Below are positions 1-8,076 of a DNA stretch of 64,000 bases, piece after piece. The stretch covers positions 1-64,000 of the forward strand of contig NZ_JANHAP010000014.1 of the NCBI RefSeq assembly GCF_024734385.1, in the 5' to 3' direction. A program made the position numbers and the translations under genes. The first letter of the stretch is position 1; each line of letters begins with the position of its first letter. The notes below the pieces were generated by a model. It had not been told where the DNA came from, searched no databases, and worked only from the letters and a program-made list of their open reading frames with translations. The DNA is from Dasania sp. GY-MA-18 (GTDB lineage Bacteria > Pseudomonadota > Gammaproteobacteria > Pseudomonadales > Dasaniaceae).

Positions 1-2
1 AA

Positions 3-101
3 CGCTTGGTGCAGTCCTACATTAATGACTTTTATAACACGTGGCGAGTACATGGCACCTTGAATCAGGTGCCAATGCTCTGCTATAAAGCTGCAATCTA
101 A
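3..101 (+). pseudogene. C-terminal end of an integrase/transposase-like ORF (cut by window edge)
   Basis: Frame 3 is open from the window edge to a TAA at 99-101, giving 32 residues. They include YINDFYNTWRVHGTLNQ, which resembles the end of DDE integrase cores (FYN..R.H..L). The stop is followed by TGTCCGTTTTATGTGGGTCA, which could be the end of an IS3-type element. Only the tail is visible, so I cannot say whether the gene is intact to the left; the family is inferred from this short motif alone. Confidence 0.4.
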
Positions 102-127
102 GTGTCCGTTTTATGTGGGTCACATCA

Positions 128-190
128 ACAAGCTACAAGCTACAAGCTACAAGCTACAAGCTACAAGCTACAAGCTACAAGCTACAAGCT
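128..190 (+). repeat. Heptamer tandem repeat (ACAAGCT)x9
   Basis: Nine perfect consecutive copies of ACAAGCT (equally GCTACAA) run from 128 to 190. They lie between the IS-like remnant and the mutase gene. The array is the first part of a longer element, continuing to about 249, that recurs in inverted orientation at 1661-1785. An open frame through it (QATSYKLQATSYKL) is a by-product of the repeat and not a protein. Confidence 0.95.
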
Positions 191-283
191 TAAAAATTAT
201 TAGAGCAGGTTTTTCGAAGTCAATCTTTTTCTTAAAGCTTGCTGCTTACCTCTTAAAGCTGCCCGCAGGGCAAAGGTTTTCCA

Positions 284-1648
284 ATGTCTCAGTCTCTTAG
301 TTGTTTTAAAGCCTACGATGTGCGCGGTCGTATCCCCGACCAGCTCAATCCCGAAATTGCTTACCGTATAGGTCGTGCCTATGCCGAGGTGATTAAGCCT
401 CAGCGTGTGGCGGTGGGCTATGACATACGCTTAACCAGTCAAGAATTAAAAGCCGCTTTAGCGCAGGGCTTGCTAGACTCGGGGGTGGATGTTTATGACA
501 TAGGCCAGTGCGGCACCGAGGAAATTTATTTTGCTGCGTTTGCGGGCGAGGTCGATGGCCACAAGATGGATGGCGGCATAGTGGTTACCGCCAGTCACAA
601 CCCCAAAGACTATAACGGCATGAAGTTTGTGCGTGAGGGCGCTAAGCCTATTAGTGGTGACACGGGATTGTTCGATATACAGCGCTTAGCTGAGCAGGGT
701 AGCTTTAGCGACGCAACGCAAAAAGGTCAGTTGCATAGCTTGGATACGGCAGATGCCTATATAGCGCATTTGCTCAGCTATGTAGACGTGGCGCAATTAA
801 AGCCCATGAAAATAGTGGTGAACGCTGGCAACGGCGGCGCGGGAGATGTGATCGATAGGATTGAGTCCCACCTGCCTTTTGAATTTATCAAAGTCCATCA
901 TCAAGCTGATGGCAACTTCCCCAATGGTGTGCCCAACCCATTATTGGTGGAAAACCGTCAGCCTACTATAGATGCCGTGCAGGCGCATAAGGCGGATATG
1001 GGGATAGCCTGGGATGGCGACTTTGATCGCTGTTTTTTCTTTGACGAAAACGGTGAGTTTTTGGAGGGTTACTACGTAGTCGGGTTATTGGCGGAGGCGT
1101 TTTTGGCCAAGTCAGGCGCGGCCAACATAGTCCACGACCCGCGCTTAACCTGGAATACCATTGCCCTAGTCGAGGCCGCTGGCGGCACCGCAGTACAAAG
1201 CAAAACCGGCCACGCTTTTATTAAAGAGCGTATGCGTAAAGAAAATGCCGTCTATGGCGGCGAGATGAGCGCTCACCATTATTTTCGCGATTTTGCCTAC
1301 TGCGATAGCGGCATGATTCCCTGGCTGTTGGTGGCACAATTAATACAGCAAAAAGGTCTGAGCTTATCGCAGCTAGTGGCCGAGCGCGTAGCGGCTTACC
1401 CCTGCAGCGGTGAAATCAATCGCAAGGTCGATGATGCCGCAGCCGTTTTGCAAAAAGTTGAACAGACCTATTGCGGCGATGCTTTAGATGTAGACCGCAC
1501 CGATGGCTTAAGCGTTAGCTTTACCGATTGGCGATTTAGTTTACGCATGTCCAATACCGAGCCGGTGATACGCTTAAACGTGGAGTCGCGTGGAGATGTG
1601 GCGTTGATGCAGCGTAAAACCGAGGAATTACTAAATCTAATCGCGTAG
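284..1648 (+). CDS. Phosphomannomutase/phosphoglucomutase
   Basis: This cytoplasmic alpha-D-phosphohexomutase interconverts hexose 6- and 1-phosphates (Man or Glc) to feed GDP-mannose and UDP-glucose synthesis. The 454 aa are full length for the AlgC/ManB family. Visible motifs are the phosphoserine loop TASHNP (Ser104), the metal loop DGDFDR near residue 245, the sugar-specificity loop GGEMSAHH near 325, and the phosphate-binding RMSNTEP near the C-terminus. The start is the ATG before [14 protein letters not shown], the usual family N-terminus. It is the first gene of the polysaccharide locus, flanked by inverted heptamer-repeat elements and convergent with the epimerase gene. An AT-rich inverted repeat (1629-1663) spans the stop codon. 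Which sugar it prefers cannot be read from sequence. Confidence 0.93.
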   Translation: MSQSLSCFKAYDVRGRIPDQLNPEIAYRIGRAYAEVIKPQRVAVGYDIRLTSQELKAALAQGLLDSGVDVYDIGQCGTEEIYFAAFAGEVDGHKMDGGIVVTASHNPKDYNGMKFVREGAKPISGDTGLFDIQRLAEQGSFSDATQKGQLHSLDTADAYIAHLLSYVDVAQLKPMKIVVNAGNGGAGDVIDRIESHLPFEFIKVHHQADGNFPNGVPNPLLVENRQPTIDAVQAHKADMGIAWDGDFDRCFFFDENGEFLEGYYVVGLLAEAFLAKSGAANIVHDPRLTWNTIALVEAAGGTAVQSKTGHAFIKERMRKENAVYGGEMSAHHYFRDFAYCDSGMIPWLLVAQLIQQKGLSLSQLVAERVAAYPCSGEINRKVDDAAAVLQKVEQTYCGDALDVDRTDGLSVSFTDWRFSLRMSNTEPVIRLNVESRGDVALMQRKTEELLNLIA

Positions 1649-1663
1649 CTATTAGATTTAGTA
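1629..1663 (+). terminator. AT-rich hairpin over the stop codon of the mutase gene
   Basis: A perfect 13-bp inverted repeat (TACTAAATCTAAT / ATTAGATTTAGTA) has a 9-nt loop that contains the TAG stop. There is no clear T-run afterwards, so termination is only possible; it may instead stabilise the mRNA 3' end. Confidence 0.4.
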
Positions 1664-1785
1664 AGCGGCAAGCTATAAGTTTTAAGAGCTAAGAAAAAGA
1701 CTTGATTTAGTGATGAGCAAGTTCAAAATTTCTAGCCTCTAGCCTCTAGCCTCTAGCCTCTAGCCTCTAGCCTCTAGCCTCTAGC
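1661..1785 (-). repeat. Heptamer-repeat element, inverted copy
   Basis: Seven full TCTAGCC units (1731-1779) plus a partial one; on the - strand this reads GCTAGAG, one class with GCTACAA of the first array. Beyond the array, in the same relative order as at 190-249, come CTTTTTCTTA (1690-1699 on the - strand; 225-234 on +) and AGCTTGCCGCTTAC (1661-1674; AGCTTGCTGCTTAC at 236-249). The TAG stop of the epimerase gene lies inside the last repeat unit. Confidence 0.85.
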
Positions 1786-2785
1786 TGTAATATCCCTTAT
1801 ACCAAGCTATAAACGACTTGATGCCAGTTTCTATGCTGGTGTCGGGGTGATAGCCTACTTCATTAATTAATTCTGATACGTCAGCATAAGTGTCGGGCAC
1901 GTCACCTTGTTGCATGGGGAGCAGGTTTTTCTGTGCTTCTATGCCCAGCTCCTGTTCTATTAATTCTATAAAGCGCATAAGCTCTACTGGTTTGTTGCAG
2001 CCTATATTGTAGATGCGATAAGGGGCGGTAGAGCTGGAAGGATCGGGGCTGTCGCTATTCCATAGCGGATTGGCTTGAGCCAATTTGTCACAGCTGCGTA
2101 TTACGCCCTCCACAATATCATCTATGTAGGTAAAATCGCGGCGGTGATTGCCGTAGTTAAATACGTCTATAGGTTCGCCGGCAGAAATTTTTCTAGCAAA
2201 AATCATAGGTGCCATATCAGGCCTGCCCCAGGGGCCGTAAACGGTAAAAAAACGCAAGCCAGTGGTGGGGATGTTGTATAAGTGGCTGTAACTGTGAGCC
2301 ATTAACTCATTGGATTTTTTAGTGGCGGCATACAGGCTTACCGGGTGGTTAACGCCGTGATGGGTGGAAAAAGGTTGCGCGGTATTGGCACCGTAAACCG
2401 AACTGCTGGAGGCATATACCAAATGTTCGGTTTGGTGTTGGCGGCAGCACTCTAAAATATTTAAAAAACCACTGAGGTTTGACACTGCATAGGCTTGCGG
2501 GTTGCTAATGGAATAGCGTACCCCGGCTTGAGCCGCCAAGTGGATGACGCGCTGTGGTGCGTGCTGTTTAAAAACGGCGTTAAGCTGGTCGTAATCTGAA
2601 ATGCAAAATTCATAATGGTGGTAGTTACTATGGCCAGCAAGTCGTTGTAAGCGATCACGCTTTAAGCTAGTGCTGTAATAGTCGTTAACATTATCCACGC
2701 CTATTACCGTGTCGCCTCTGGCGAGTAATTGTAAGGCCGTTTCGCAGCCTATAAAACCGGCGCTGCCGGTGACTAAAATAATCAT
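1781..2785 (-). CDS. NAD-dependent epimerase, UDP-glucuronate 4-epimerase-like
   Basis: This is a 334-aa extended short-chain dehydrogenase/reductase. The Rossmann motif VTGSAGFIG is at the N-terminus, followed by the catalytic SSSSVYG and YAATKKSNE (Tyr-x3-Lys) and by GLRFFTVYGPWGRPDMA. The last pattern, with NDYY after the cofactor loop, is typical of UDP-glucuronate 4-epimerases (LpsL/CapI type). The neighbouring dehydrogenase would supply UDP-uronic acid. A TTG 27 bases upstream would extend it into the preceding gene. I choose the ATG at 2785 because Rossmann proteins begin just before VTG and a short GGA lies upstream; the gap to the upstream gene is then 10 bp. The stop codon sits inside a heptamer repeat. 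Confidence 0.88.
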   Translation of the reverse strand: MIILVTGSAGFIGCETALQLLARGDTVIGVDNVNDYYSTSLKRDRLQRLAGHSNYHHYEFCISDYDQLNAVFKQHAPQRVIHLAAQAGVRYSISNPQAYAVSNLSGFLNILECCRQHQTEHLVYASSSSVYGANTAQPFSTHHGVNHPVSLYAATKKSNELMAHSYSHLYNIPTTGLRFFTVYGPWGRPDMAPMIFARKISAGEPIDVFNYGNHRRDFTYIDDIVEGVIRSCDKLAQANPLWNSDSPDPSSSTAPYRIYNIGCNKPVELMRFIELIEQELGIEAQKNLLPMQQGDVPDTYADVSELINEVGYHPDTSIETGIKSFIAWYKGYYS

Positions 2786-2795
2786 AGTTAATCCG

Positions 2796-4082
2796 TTATA
2801 AGCGTCCGTCAACTTGTTTGGCGCTGAGTAAATATTTTATATCAAAAATAACGTGTTTATCTTTGCACAGTTGTTTGAGTTTATTGCCATCTAGCTTTTT
2901 AAATTGTTCATGGGCAACGGCAATAATAACGGTGTCGTAATATTGTTGCTTGAGTTTGCTGGTCACGCTGATATTGAGTGCTTGCTGTGCTTCCTCAGGG
3001 TTAACCCAGGGGTCGTGTACGTCTACTTGGGCATTACAGCTACGCAGTTCATTATAAATATCCGCTACGCCAGTGTTGCGCAAATCGGGGCAGTTTTCTT
3101 TAAAGGCTAGCCCTAAAATAAGAATATTGGCGTCGACTATATGTATGCGTTTTTGAGTCATTAGTCGCATGACATCCGTGGCCACGCGCTTGCCCATGCT
3201 GTCATTGAGGCGGCGGGTAGCAGAGATGATTTCAGGGTGGTAGCCGTTTTGTTCTGCCTTATGCACTAAATAGTAAGGGTCTACACCTATGCAGTGGCCG
3301 CCTACTAGGCCGGGCCTAAAGGGTAAAAAGTTCCATTTGGTTTCAGCGGCCTTGAGTACCTCTTCAGTGTCTATATTCATGTCTTTGAAAATGATTGAGA
3401 GTTCGTTGACTAAACCTATATTGACGTCGCGCTGGGTGTTCTCAATTACTTTCGCGGCCTCGGCAACTTTGATGCTGCTGGCCAAGTGGGTGCCGGCCAG
3501 CACGATACGGCGGTAGAGTGCGTCTATGTAGCTGGCTGCCTCAGGGCTGGAGCCTGAGGTGATTTTAATCGTATTGGTAATGCGGTGTTCTTGATCGCCG
3601 GGGTTAATGCGCTCGGGGCTGTAACCTACTGAGAAGTCGCGGTTGAGTTTAAGTTGGCTCAGCTGTTCTAGTAGTGGCACGCATTGTTCTTCGGTGCAGC
3701 CAGGGTAAACAGTAGATTCATAAATCACCACATCCCCAGCACTTAGCACGGAGGCGATAAGCCTGGATGCTTCGAGCAGCGGGGTGAGGTTGGGCTGTTT
3801 ATTGTTGTCTATGGGGGTGGGTACGGCAACAATGTAAACATTGCAGGCTGTTAGGTCTTTGAGTTGATGGCTTAGTCGTGGTTGCGAGCTAGCCGCCAAT
3901 TCAGCAGGGTCTATCTCTAGGGTCTCATCCAACCCCGATTGCAGTGCCGCAATACGCTCAGGGTTGATATTAAAGCCTACACAGGGCAGCTGTTTGCCAA
4001 ACTCTATGGCTAACGGCAGGCCTACGTAACCTAATCCTATGATGGCGATATGGGGTGAGGTAGGCAGTGCTATATGGCTCAT
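2796..4082 (-). CDS. Nucleotide-sugar dehydrogenase (UDP-glucose / UDP-HexNAc 6-dehydrogenase)
   Basis: This 428-aa enzyme oxidises C6 of a UDP-sugar to the uronic acid with two NAD+. Motifs are the Rossmann GLGYVGLP at the N-terminus, ESTVYPGCTEE, the central KVAEAAKVIENTQRDVN, and FRPGLVGGHCIGVDPYYL with the catalytic Cys. The latter two resemble the TviB/WbpO group (UDP-GlcNAc/GalNAc dehydrogenases) more than plain UDP-glucose dehydrogenase, but substrate is not settled. The ATG at 4082 overlaps the stop of pgi as ATGA, so the two are probably translationally coupled. The open frame continues 46 codons upstream inside pgi, but that part is not family-like. Confidence 0.92.
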   Translation of the reverse strand: MSHIALPTSPHIAIIGLGYVGLPLAIEFGKQLPCVGFNINPERIAALQSGLDETLEIDPAELAASSQPRLSHQLKDLTACNVYIVAVPTPIDNNKQPNLTPLLEASRLIASVLSAGDVVIYESTVYPGCTEEQCVPLLEQLSQLKLNRDFSVGYSPERINPGDQEHRITNTIKITSGSSPEAASYIDALYRRIVLAGTHLASSIKVAEAAKVIENTQRDVNIGLVNELSIIFKDMNIDTEEVLKAAETKWNFLPFRPGLVGGHCIGVDPYYLVHKAEQNGYHPEIISATRRLNDSMGKRVATDVMRLMTQKRIHIVDANILILGLAFKENCPDLRNTGVADIYNELRSCNAQVDVHDPWVNPEEAQQALNISVTSKLKQQYYDTVIIAVAHEQFKKLDGNKLKQLCKDKHVIFDIKYLLSAKQVDGRL

Positions 4083-5740
4083 GGCGTGGGGGGCTTGATG
4101 TTGGGGGGGGTAAGCGCCTGGCAGGCGGCCTGAGTGGCTGGGTTTTCTAGCCCAGCGCAGGCGTTTTGCAAGGCTGTATATATAGTAGTTGAGGCGGTTT
4201 TGCCTAGCTCTACGCCCCATTGGTCAAAGGCGTTAATGTTCCAAATAATGCTGGCGGCGTAGGTTTTGTGCTCGTATAGGGCAACTAGTGCACCCAGTGT
4301 TTCGGGGGTGAGCTTGTCTACGCTAATAATGCTGGAGGGGCGATTGGCTGGCATGGCTTTGTGCTGAGCCAGTAGGGCTGCGTCGTGCTCGCTATAGCCA
4401 GCCTCAAGGAGCTGTTTTTTGACTTGCTCACTGCTTTGGCCGTCCATTAAGGTTTGGGCCTGAGCTAGGCAGTTGGCTACCATATGCTGGTGTTGGGCTT
4501 GATTACTGCTGTGGCTATTTAGCGGCACTATAAAATCTACTGGGATAAGCTGGGTGCCTTGGTGCAATAATTGGTGAAAGGAGTGTTGGCCTATGGTGCC
4601 AGCACTGCCCCAGAGCACCGGTGCGCTGGCATAGTTAAGGGGGCGGCCCTGGCGGTCCACGCTTTTACCGTTACTTTCCATGGTGAGCTGCTGCAGGTGG
4701 TTGGGTAGCAGTCTTAGAGTGTGGTCGTAGGGTAGTACGGCAACATTGCTGCAGCCCCAAAAATTGACATACCAGATTTCCAGTAGCGCAAGTATCACTG
4801 GTAGATTGTGACGGTGCGGGGTGTTGAAAAAGTGCTGGTCCATATCGTGAGCGCCTGCTAGCAGGGCTTCAAAGGTAGCGTAGCTAGTGGCTAAGGCTAT
4901 TGGTAGACCGGCGGCTGACCATAGCGAGAAGCGTCCGCCCACCCAGTCCCACATGGGCAGGATATTATCCTCGTCTATACCAAAGTCTTCGCATAAGTCA
5001 GTGCGGGCTGATATAGCAATGAAGTGTTTGCTGATATCGCTTTGTTGAGAGCGGTCGGTTAGCCAGCGCTTGGCGGCCTTGGCATTGGTTAAGGTTTCCA
5101 GTGTGCCCCATGATTTAGAAATCACTATAAACAGCGTGTTGTCGGGCTTTAATGGGGCTAGGGTGTGCTCTAGGTCGCAGGGGTCAATATTGGTAACAAA
5201 GTGCACTCTGACCTTGCTGTTGTGGTAGGGGGTGAGGGCTTCGGCCGCCATGCGTGGGCCCAGGTCCGAGCCGCCTATGCCTATGCTGACAATATCGGTT
5301 ATGGGCTGGCCGCTAAAGCCTGTCCACTGTTGTGAATGCAGTTGTTGGCAGATGCGTTGCATTTTTGAGCGGCAGTCTGCAGCTAGCTGCTCTTCCTTGG
5401 TCTGAGTGCTGCTTGTGCGTAGCTGGCAGTGCAGTGCTGGGCGGTGTTCGGTAAAATTGACCGGCAGGCCTTGCTCTAAACTATTAATAGCGGCTGCTAG
5501 CTCGCAGTCTTCGGCTAGTGCCAGTAAATCAGCCAGTATGCTCTCGTTGATAAAATGCCTGGAGAGGTTGGCTTGCACATGGCTAGTGCTGAAATTAAAG
5601 TTCTGGTAGCGCTGCTCATCATGGCTGAAATAATCGGCTATGCTTAGCTGTTGTGCGCGAGCAGCTTGATCTATCAGCCTATTCCAAGCTGCTGTATGAG
5701 TAGGGTTGATATGGGATATAGGGTCAATTAACGCAGGCAT
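4079..5740 (-). CDS. pgi: Glucose-6-phosphate isomerase
   Basis: This cytoplasmic enzyme interconverts glucose 6-phosphate and fructose 6-phosphate, linking central metabolism to nucleotide-sugar supply. The 553 aa match the bacterial length. Signatures are IVSIGIGGSDLGPRM, VISKSWGTLETLTNA, WDWVGGRFSLWSA, MESNGKSVDRQG and a C-terminal QWGVELGK region. It is the first gene of a - strand operon with the dehydrogenase and epimerase and is divergent from the eps operon. The last base of a PGI-type signature is conserved, so the enzyme should be active. Confidence 0.95.
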   Translation of the reverse strand: MPALIDPISHINPTHTAAWNRLIDQAARAQQLSIADYFSHDEQRYQNFNFSTSHVQANLSRHFINESILADLLALAEDCELAAAINSLEQGLPVNFTEHRPALHCQLRTSSTQTKEEQLAADCRSKMQRICQQLHSQQWTGFSGQPITDIVSIGIGGSDLGPRMAAEALTPYHNSKVRVHFVTNIDPCDLEHTLAPLKPDNTLFIVISKSWGTLETLTNAKAAKRWLTDRSQQSDISKHFIAISARTDLCEDFGIDEDNILPMWDWVGGRFSLWSAAGLPIALATSYATFEALLAGAHDMDQHFFNTPHRHNLPVILALLEIWYVNFWGCSNVAVLPYDHTLRLLPNHLQQLTMESNGKSVDRQGRPLNYASAPVLWGSAGTIGQHSFHQLLHQGTQLIPVDFIVPLNSHSSNQAQHQHMVANCLAQAQTLMDGQSSEQVKKQLLEAGYSEHDAALLAQHKAMPANRPSSIISVDKLTPETLGALVALYEHKTYAASIIWNINAFDQWGVELGKTASTTIYTALQNACAGLENPATQAACQALTPPNIKPPTP

Positions 5741-5796
5741 AGGAGTAGAGGCTGATTATCATTTTATTGTTAAGGTCTTTACGCTGATAGTTTGAT

Positions 5797-5812
5797 ATTA
5801 TGCGGGCATAAT
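5797..5812. promoter_or_regulatory. Inverted repeat in pgi/eps divergent promoter region
   Basis: ATTATGC-GG-GCATAAT is a perfect 7-bp inverted repeat with a 2-bp spacer, about 57 bp upstream of pgi. It has the geometry of a dimeric regulator site; no factor is identified. Confidence 0.35.
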
Positions 5813-5837
5813 AAACGAGGCTATAAACAGACGCTAT

Positions 5838-5867
5838 CATAACGTATGCAAGCATAACGTATACAAG
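5838..5867 (+). repeat. Tandem 15-bp direct repeat upstream of eps operon
   Basis: CATAACGTATGCAAG (5838-5852) is followed directly by CATAACGTATACAAG (5853-5867), with one mismatch. A 15-bp period puts two half-sites about 1.5 helical turns apart, so this may be an activator or repressor site for the divergent pgi/eps genes. Confidence 0.6.
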
Positions 5868-5927
5868 ATATCTTGGCTGTATTAGTTTAATTAGAATAAT
5901 TCACATTAGGCATGGTTGCTATTAGGG

Positions 5928-5945
5928 GTGTTTAGCGCTAAACAC
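5928..5945. promoter_or_regulatory. 18-bp perfect palindrome just before the eps operon
   Basis: GTGTTTAGCGCTAAACAC is self-complementary over 18 bases. It ends 8 bp before the ATG at 5954 and 41 bp before the alternative GTG at 5987. Its position suits an operator or an mRNA hairpin affecting translation of the first eps gene. Confidence 0.55.
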
Positions 5946-5953
5946 TCGCGGTA

Positions 5954-7390
5954 ATGCCTTGGGGTAAAACTGGGACGTCGTTATCAGTGGCACATATTCG
6001 AATTTTTAATCATTACGTACAATCCCCTTTTATATTTCTGGCCGCCGCCGAATTTACGCTATTGGCTGTGTGCGCCTATTTGGGGGTAACGCAGTGGGGC
6101 TGGGGCGATGAGGCCTTGCGTTACGGTGAGACCGGCATGCGTTATGCGCTGGTTTATGCCTTGGTAATGTTGCTGTCTACTTTGGCCTTAGGTTCTTATG
6201 CTGCCGGCGTGCGTGAAAGCTTTGCCGGTATGGCGGTGCGCTGCGTGGTGAGCTACTGCTTGTTAGGCAGTGCGGCTATGGTGATTTTGTTTTATCTGGT
6301 GCCGGATTTGTATATAGGCCGGCGCGCGCTGTTTGGCTCTGTTATTTTATCGCTGGTCATCATTTTGCTGGCCAGAAAATTGTTTTATCTGCTGGTGGAT
6401 ATCTCTCAGCTGCGCCGTCATGTATTGGTGTTGGGGGCGGGAGCCAAAGCAGCAGCTATAGATAAGGTGAGGGATGAGCAGGCCATAGGTTTTGATATAG
6501 TGGGCTTTATACCCGCAGCGCCAGAGCAAACGGTGCTGCCGCAGGAAAAGCTGCTGGATGCCTTTGGTGGTTTGCAGCGCTTAGTCGACAAGCATAAAGT
6601 TGATGAAATCGTCATTGCGGTCGATGAGCGTCGCCGTAGCCATGGTGGCTATTTTCCCTTGGAGGAATTGCTGGAATGCAAGCTCAAAGGGGTGCGTATT
6701 ACCGAGGCGGTACAGTTTCATGAGCGTGAGTTGGGTCAAATAGAGCTGTCGGAGCTGCATCCAGGTTGGATGGTGTTTGGCGATGGCTTCCATTACAGCC
6801 AGCTGCGTGATGTTACTAAAAGGCTGTTTGATATTGGGATTAGCTTGTTATTACTGCTGTTGGCCTGGCCGCTAATGCTGTTTGCAGTAGTGGCGACTTT
6901 TTTAGAAACGGGCCGGCCCATACTCTACAAGCAAGTGCGCACGGGCTTAAATGGTAAGCCTTTCAGTATTTATAAATTTCGTAGCATGACACAGGATGCA
7001 GAGAAGGGCGGCAAGGCCGTGTGGGCTGCGGCCAATGATGCCCGCGTTACTCGTGTGGGTGCTTTTATGCGTAACACGCGTATAGACGAGTTGCCGCAAA
7101 TTTTTAACATACTGCGCGGCGATATGAGCTTTATAGGGCCTAGGCCAGAGCGGCCTGAATTTGTCGCTGAGTTAAACCAAACCTTGTCGTATTATGATTT
7201 TCGTCACAGGGTAAAACCGGGTTTGATGGGGTGGGCGCAGTTAAATTATCCCTATGGCGCCTCTATAGACGATGCAGAAAGAAAGTTAGTATACGATTTG
7301 TACTATGTGAAGAATCATAGTTTGCTGCTGGATTTATTGATCTTAGTGCAAACCGTAGAGGTGATCCTATTGGGTAAAGGGGTGCGTTAA
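5954..7390 (+). CDS. Undecaprenyl-phosphate sugar phosphotransferase, XrtA/PEP-CTERM type
   Basis: This integral membrane enzyme starts the repeat unit by moving a sugar phosphate from a UDP-sugar to undecaprenyl phosphate. It has N-terminal membrane segments to about residue 145, a central nucleotide-binding-like domain (HVLVLGAGAKAAAI near 155), and a C-terminal bacterial sugar transferase domain from about 285 (KRLFDIGISLLLLL, KFRSMTQDAE, NTRIDELPQIFNILRGDMS, GPRPERPEF). The N-terminal HIRIFNHY matches the family tied to exosortase A loci (TIGR03013). Family members begin near that motif, so a GTG at 5987 is as credible as the ATG at 5954; neither has a strong ribosome site. It is the first gene of the + strand eps operon. 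Confidence 0.9.
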   Translation: MPWGKTGTSLSVAHIRIFNHYVQSPFIFLAAAEFTLLAVCAYLGVTQWGWGDEALRYGETGMRYALVYALVMLLSTLALGSYAAGVRESFAGMAVRCVVSYCLLGSAAMVILFYLVPDLYIGRRALFGSVILSLVIILLARKLFYLLVDISQLRRHVLVLGAGAKAAAIDKVRDEQAIGFDIVGFIPAAPEQTVLPQEKLLDAFGGLQRLVDKHKVDEIVIAVDERRRSHGGYFPLEELLECKLKGVRITEAVQFHERELGQIELSELHPGWMVFGDGFHYSQLRDVTKRLFDIGISLLLLLLAWPLMLFAVVATFLETGRPILYKQVRTGLNGKPFSIYKFRSMTQDAEKGGKAVWAAANDARVTRVGAFMRNTRIDELPQIFNILRGDMSFIGPRPERPEFVAELNQTLSYYDFRHRVKPGLMGWAQLNYPYGASIDDAERKLVYDLYYVKNHSLLLDLLILVQTVEVILLGKGVR

Positions 7391-7458
7391 CCTGTAGGTT
7401 GGCGTGATTGATTATTGCCTGCATGTTGCAGGTATTAGCTTGAGTTGAGGGTAGAACG

Positions 7459-8070
7459 ATGTTTAAAAAAATAATGGTATCGTGGCTGGGGCTTTTTTTA
7501 GTGGCCTGCTCTTCGGTAGAGGTTTCTAAAGAGGCGCCGGAGCTGTCAGCCGGTATGCTGATGAAAGAGTATAAAATCGGTGTGGGTGATTTATTGCAAG
7601 TCAGTGTATGGCGCAACCCCGATCTATCTATATCAGTACCGGTAAGGCCGGACGGTAAAATATCCGTGCCGTTAGTGGGGGATGTGGTTGCCGCAGGCAG
7701 AACCTCTCCCGAGCTTAGCCAAGAGTTAGCCAAAGGTATCGGCAGTTTTGTGCGCAACCCCGAAGTTACGGTAATTGTTACCGACCCACGCAGCGCTAAT
7801 TACTTGCAGCGGGTGCGAGTGACAGGTTCGGTAAAACAACCACAATCACTAGGTTATCAGCAGGGCATGACAGTCATGGATGTGGTTTTGCAGGCTGGTG
7901 GTGTTACCCCCTTTGGTGTGGCTAACGGTGCTTTGCTATATAGGCAAACTGAGCACGGCTTAAAAGTTTACCCTGTTTATTTAGAGGATATTCTTGAAGA
8001 GGGTAAATTGGAAACCAACTACGAATTAGCACCGTCTGATATTTTAACTGTGCCTGAGCGAGTATTTTAA
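7459..8070 (+). CDS. Polysaccharide export lipoprotein (Wza/EpsE-like)
   Basis: This 203-aa periplasmic/outer-membrane lipoprotein would form the export channel. A lipoprotein signal ends at LFLVAC (Cys about 17). The Poly_export motif YKIGVGDLLQVSVWRNPDLS follows, then PVRPDGKISVPLVGDV and a SLBB domain (VRVTGSVKQPQSLGYQQGMTVMDVV, split around 120-140). Length and content match the exosortase-A-associated export protein (TIGR03027), which is shorter than E. coli Wza and lacks its C-terminal transmembrane helix. It is followed 6 bp later by the chain-length gene, in operon order. Confidence 0.92.
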   Translation: MFKKIMVSWLGLFLVACSSVEVSKEAPELSAGMLMKEYKIGVGDLLQVSVWRNPDLSISVPVRPDGKISVPLVGDVVAAGRTSPELSQELAKGIGSFVRNPEVTVIVTDPRSANYLQRVRVTGSVKQPQSLGYQQGMTVMDVVLQAGGVTPFGVANGALLYRQTEHGLKVYPVYLEDILEEGKLETNYELAPSDILTVPERVF

Positions 8071-8076
8071 AGGATT

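Noticed and set aside
115-300. 61-aa frame with repeated QATSYKL units
   Set aside because: It is the translation of the heptamer array and runs into the mutase start; no ribosome site or protein-like composition outside the repeat.
1731-1785. CRISPR array or integron-like repeat
   Set aside because: Units are 7 bp and directly adjacent without spacers, so this is a simple tandem repeat.
5741-5953. Sigma-54 promoter for the eps operon
   Set aside because: I looked for GG-N10-GC with TGGCA/TTGC similarity; candidates such as AGGCATGGTTGCT have the wrong spacing (7 bases).
7263-7757. 164-aa frame on the - strand
   Set aside because: Shadow of the sugar transferase and export lipoprotein genes, both of which have strong family motifs on the + strand.
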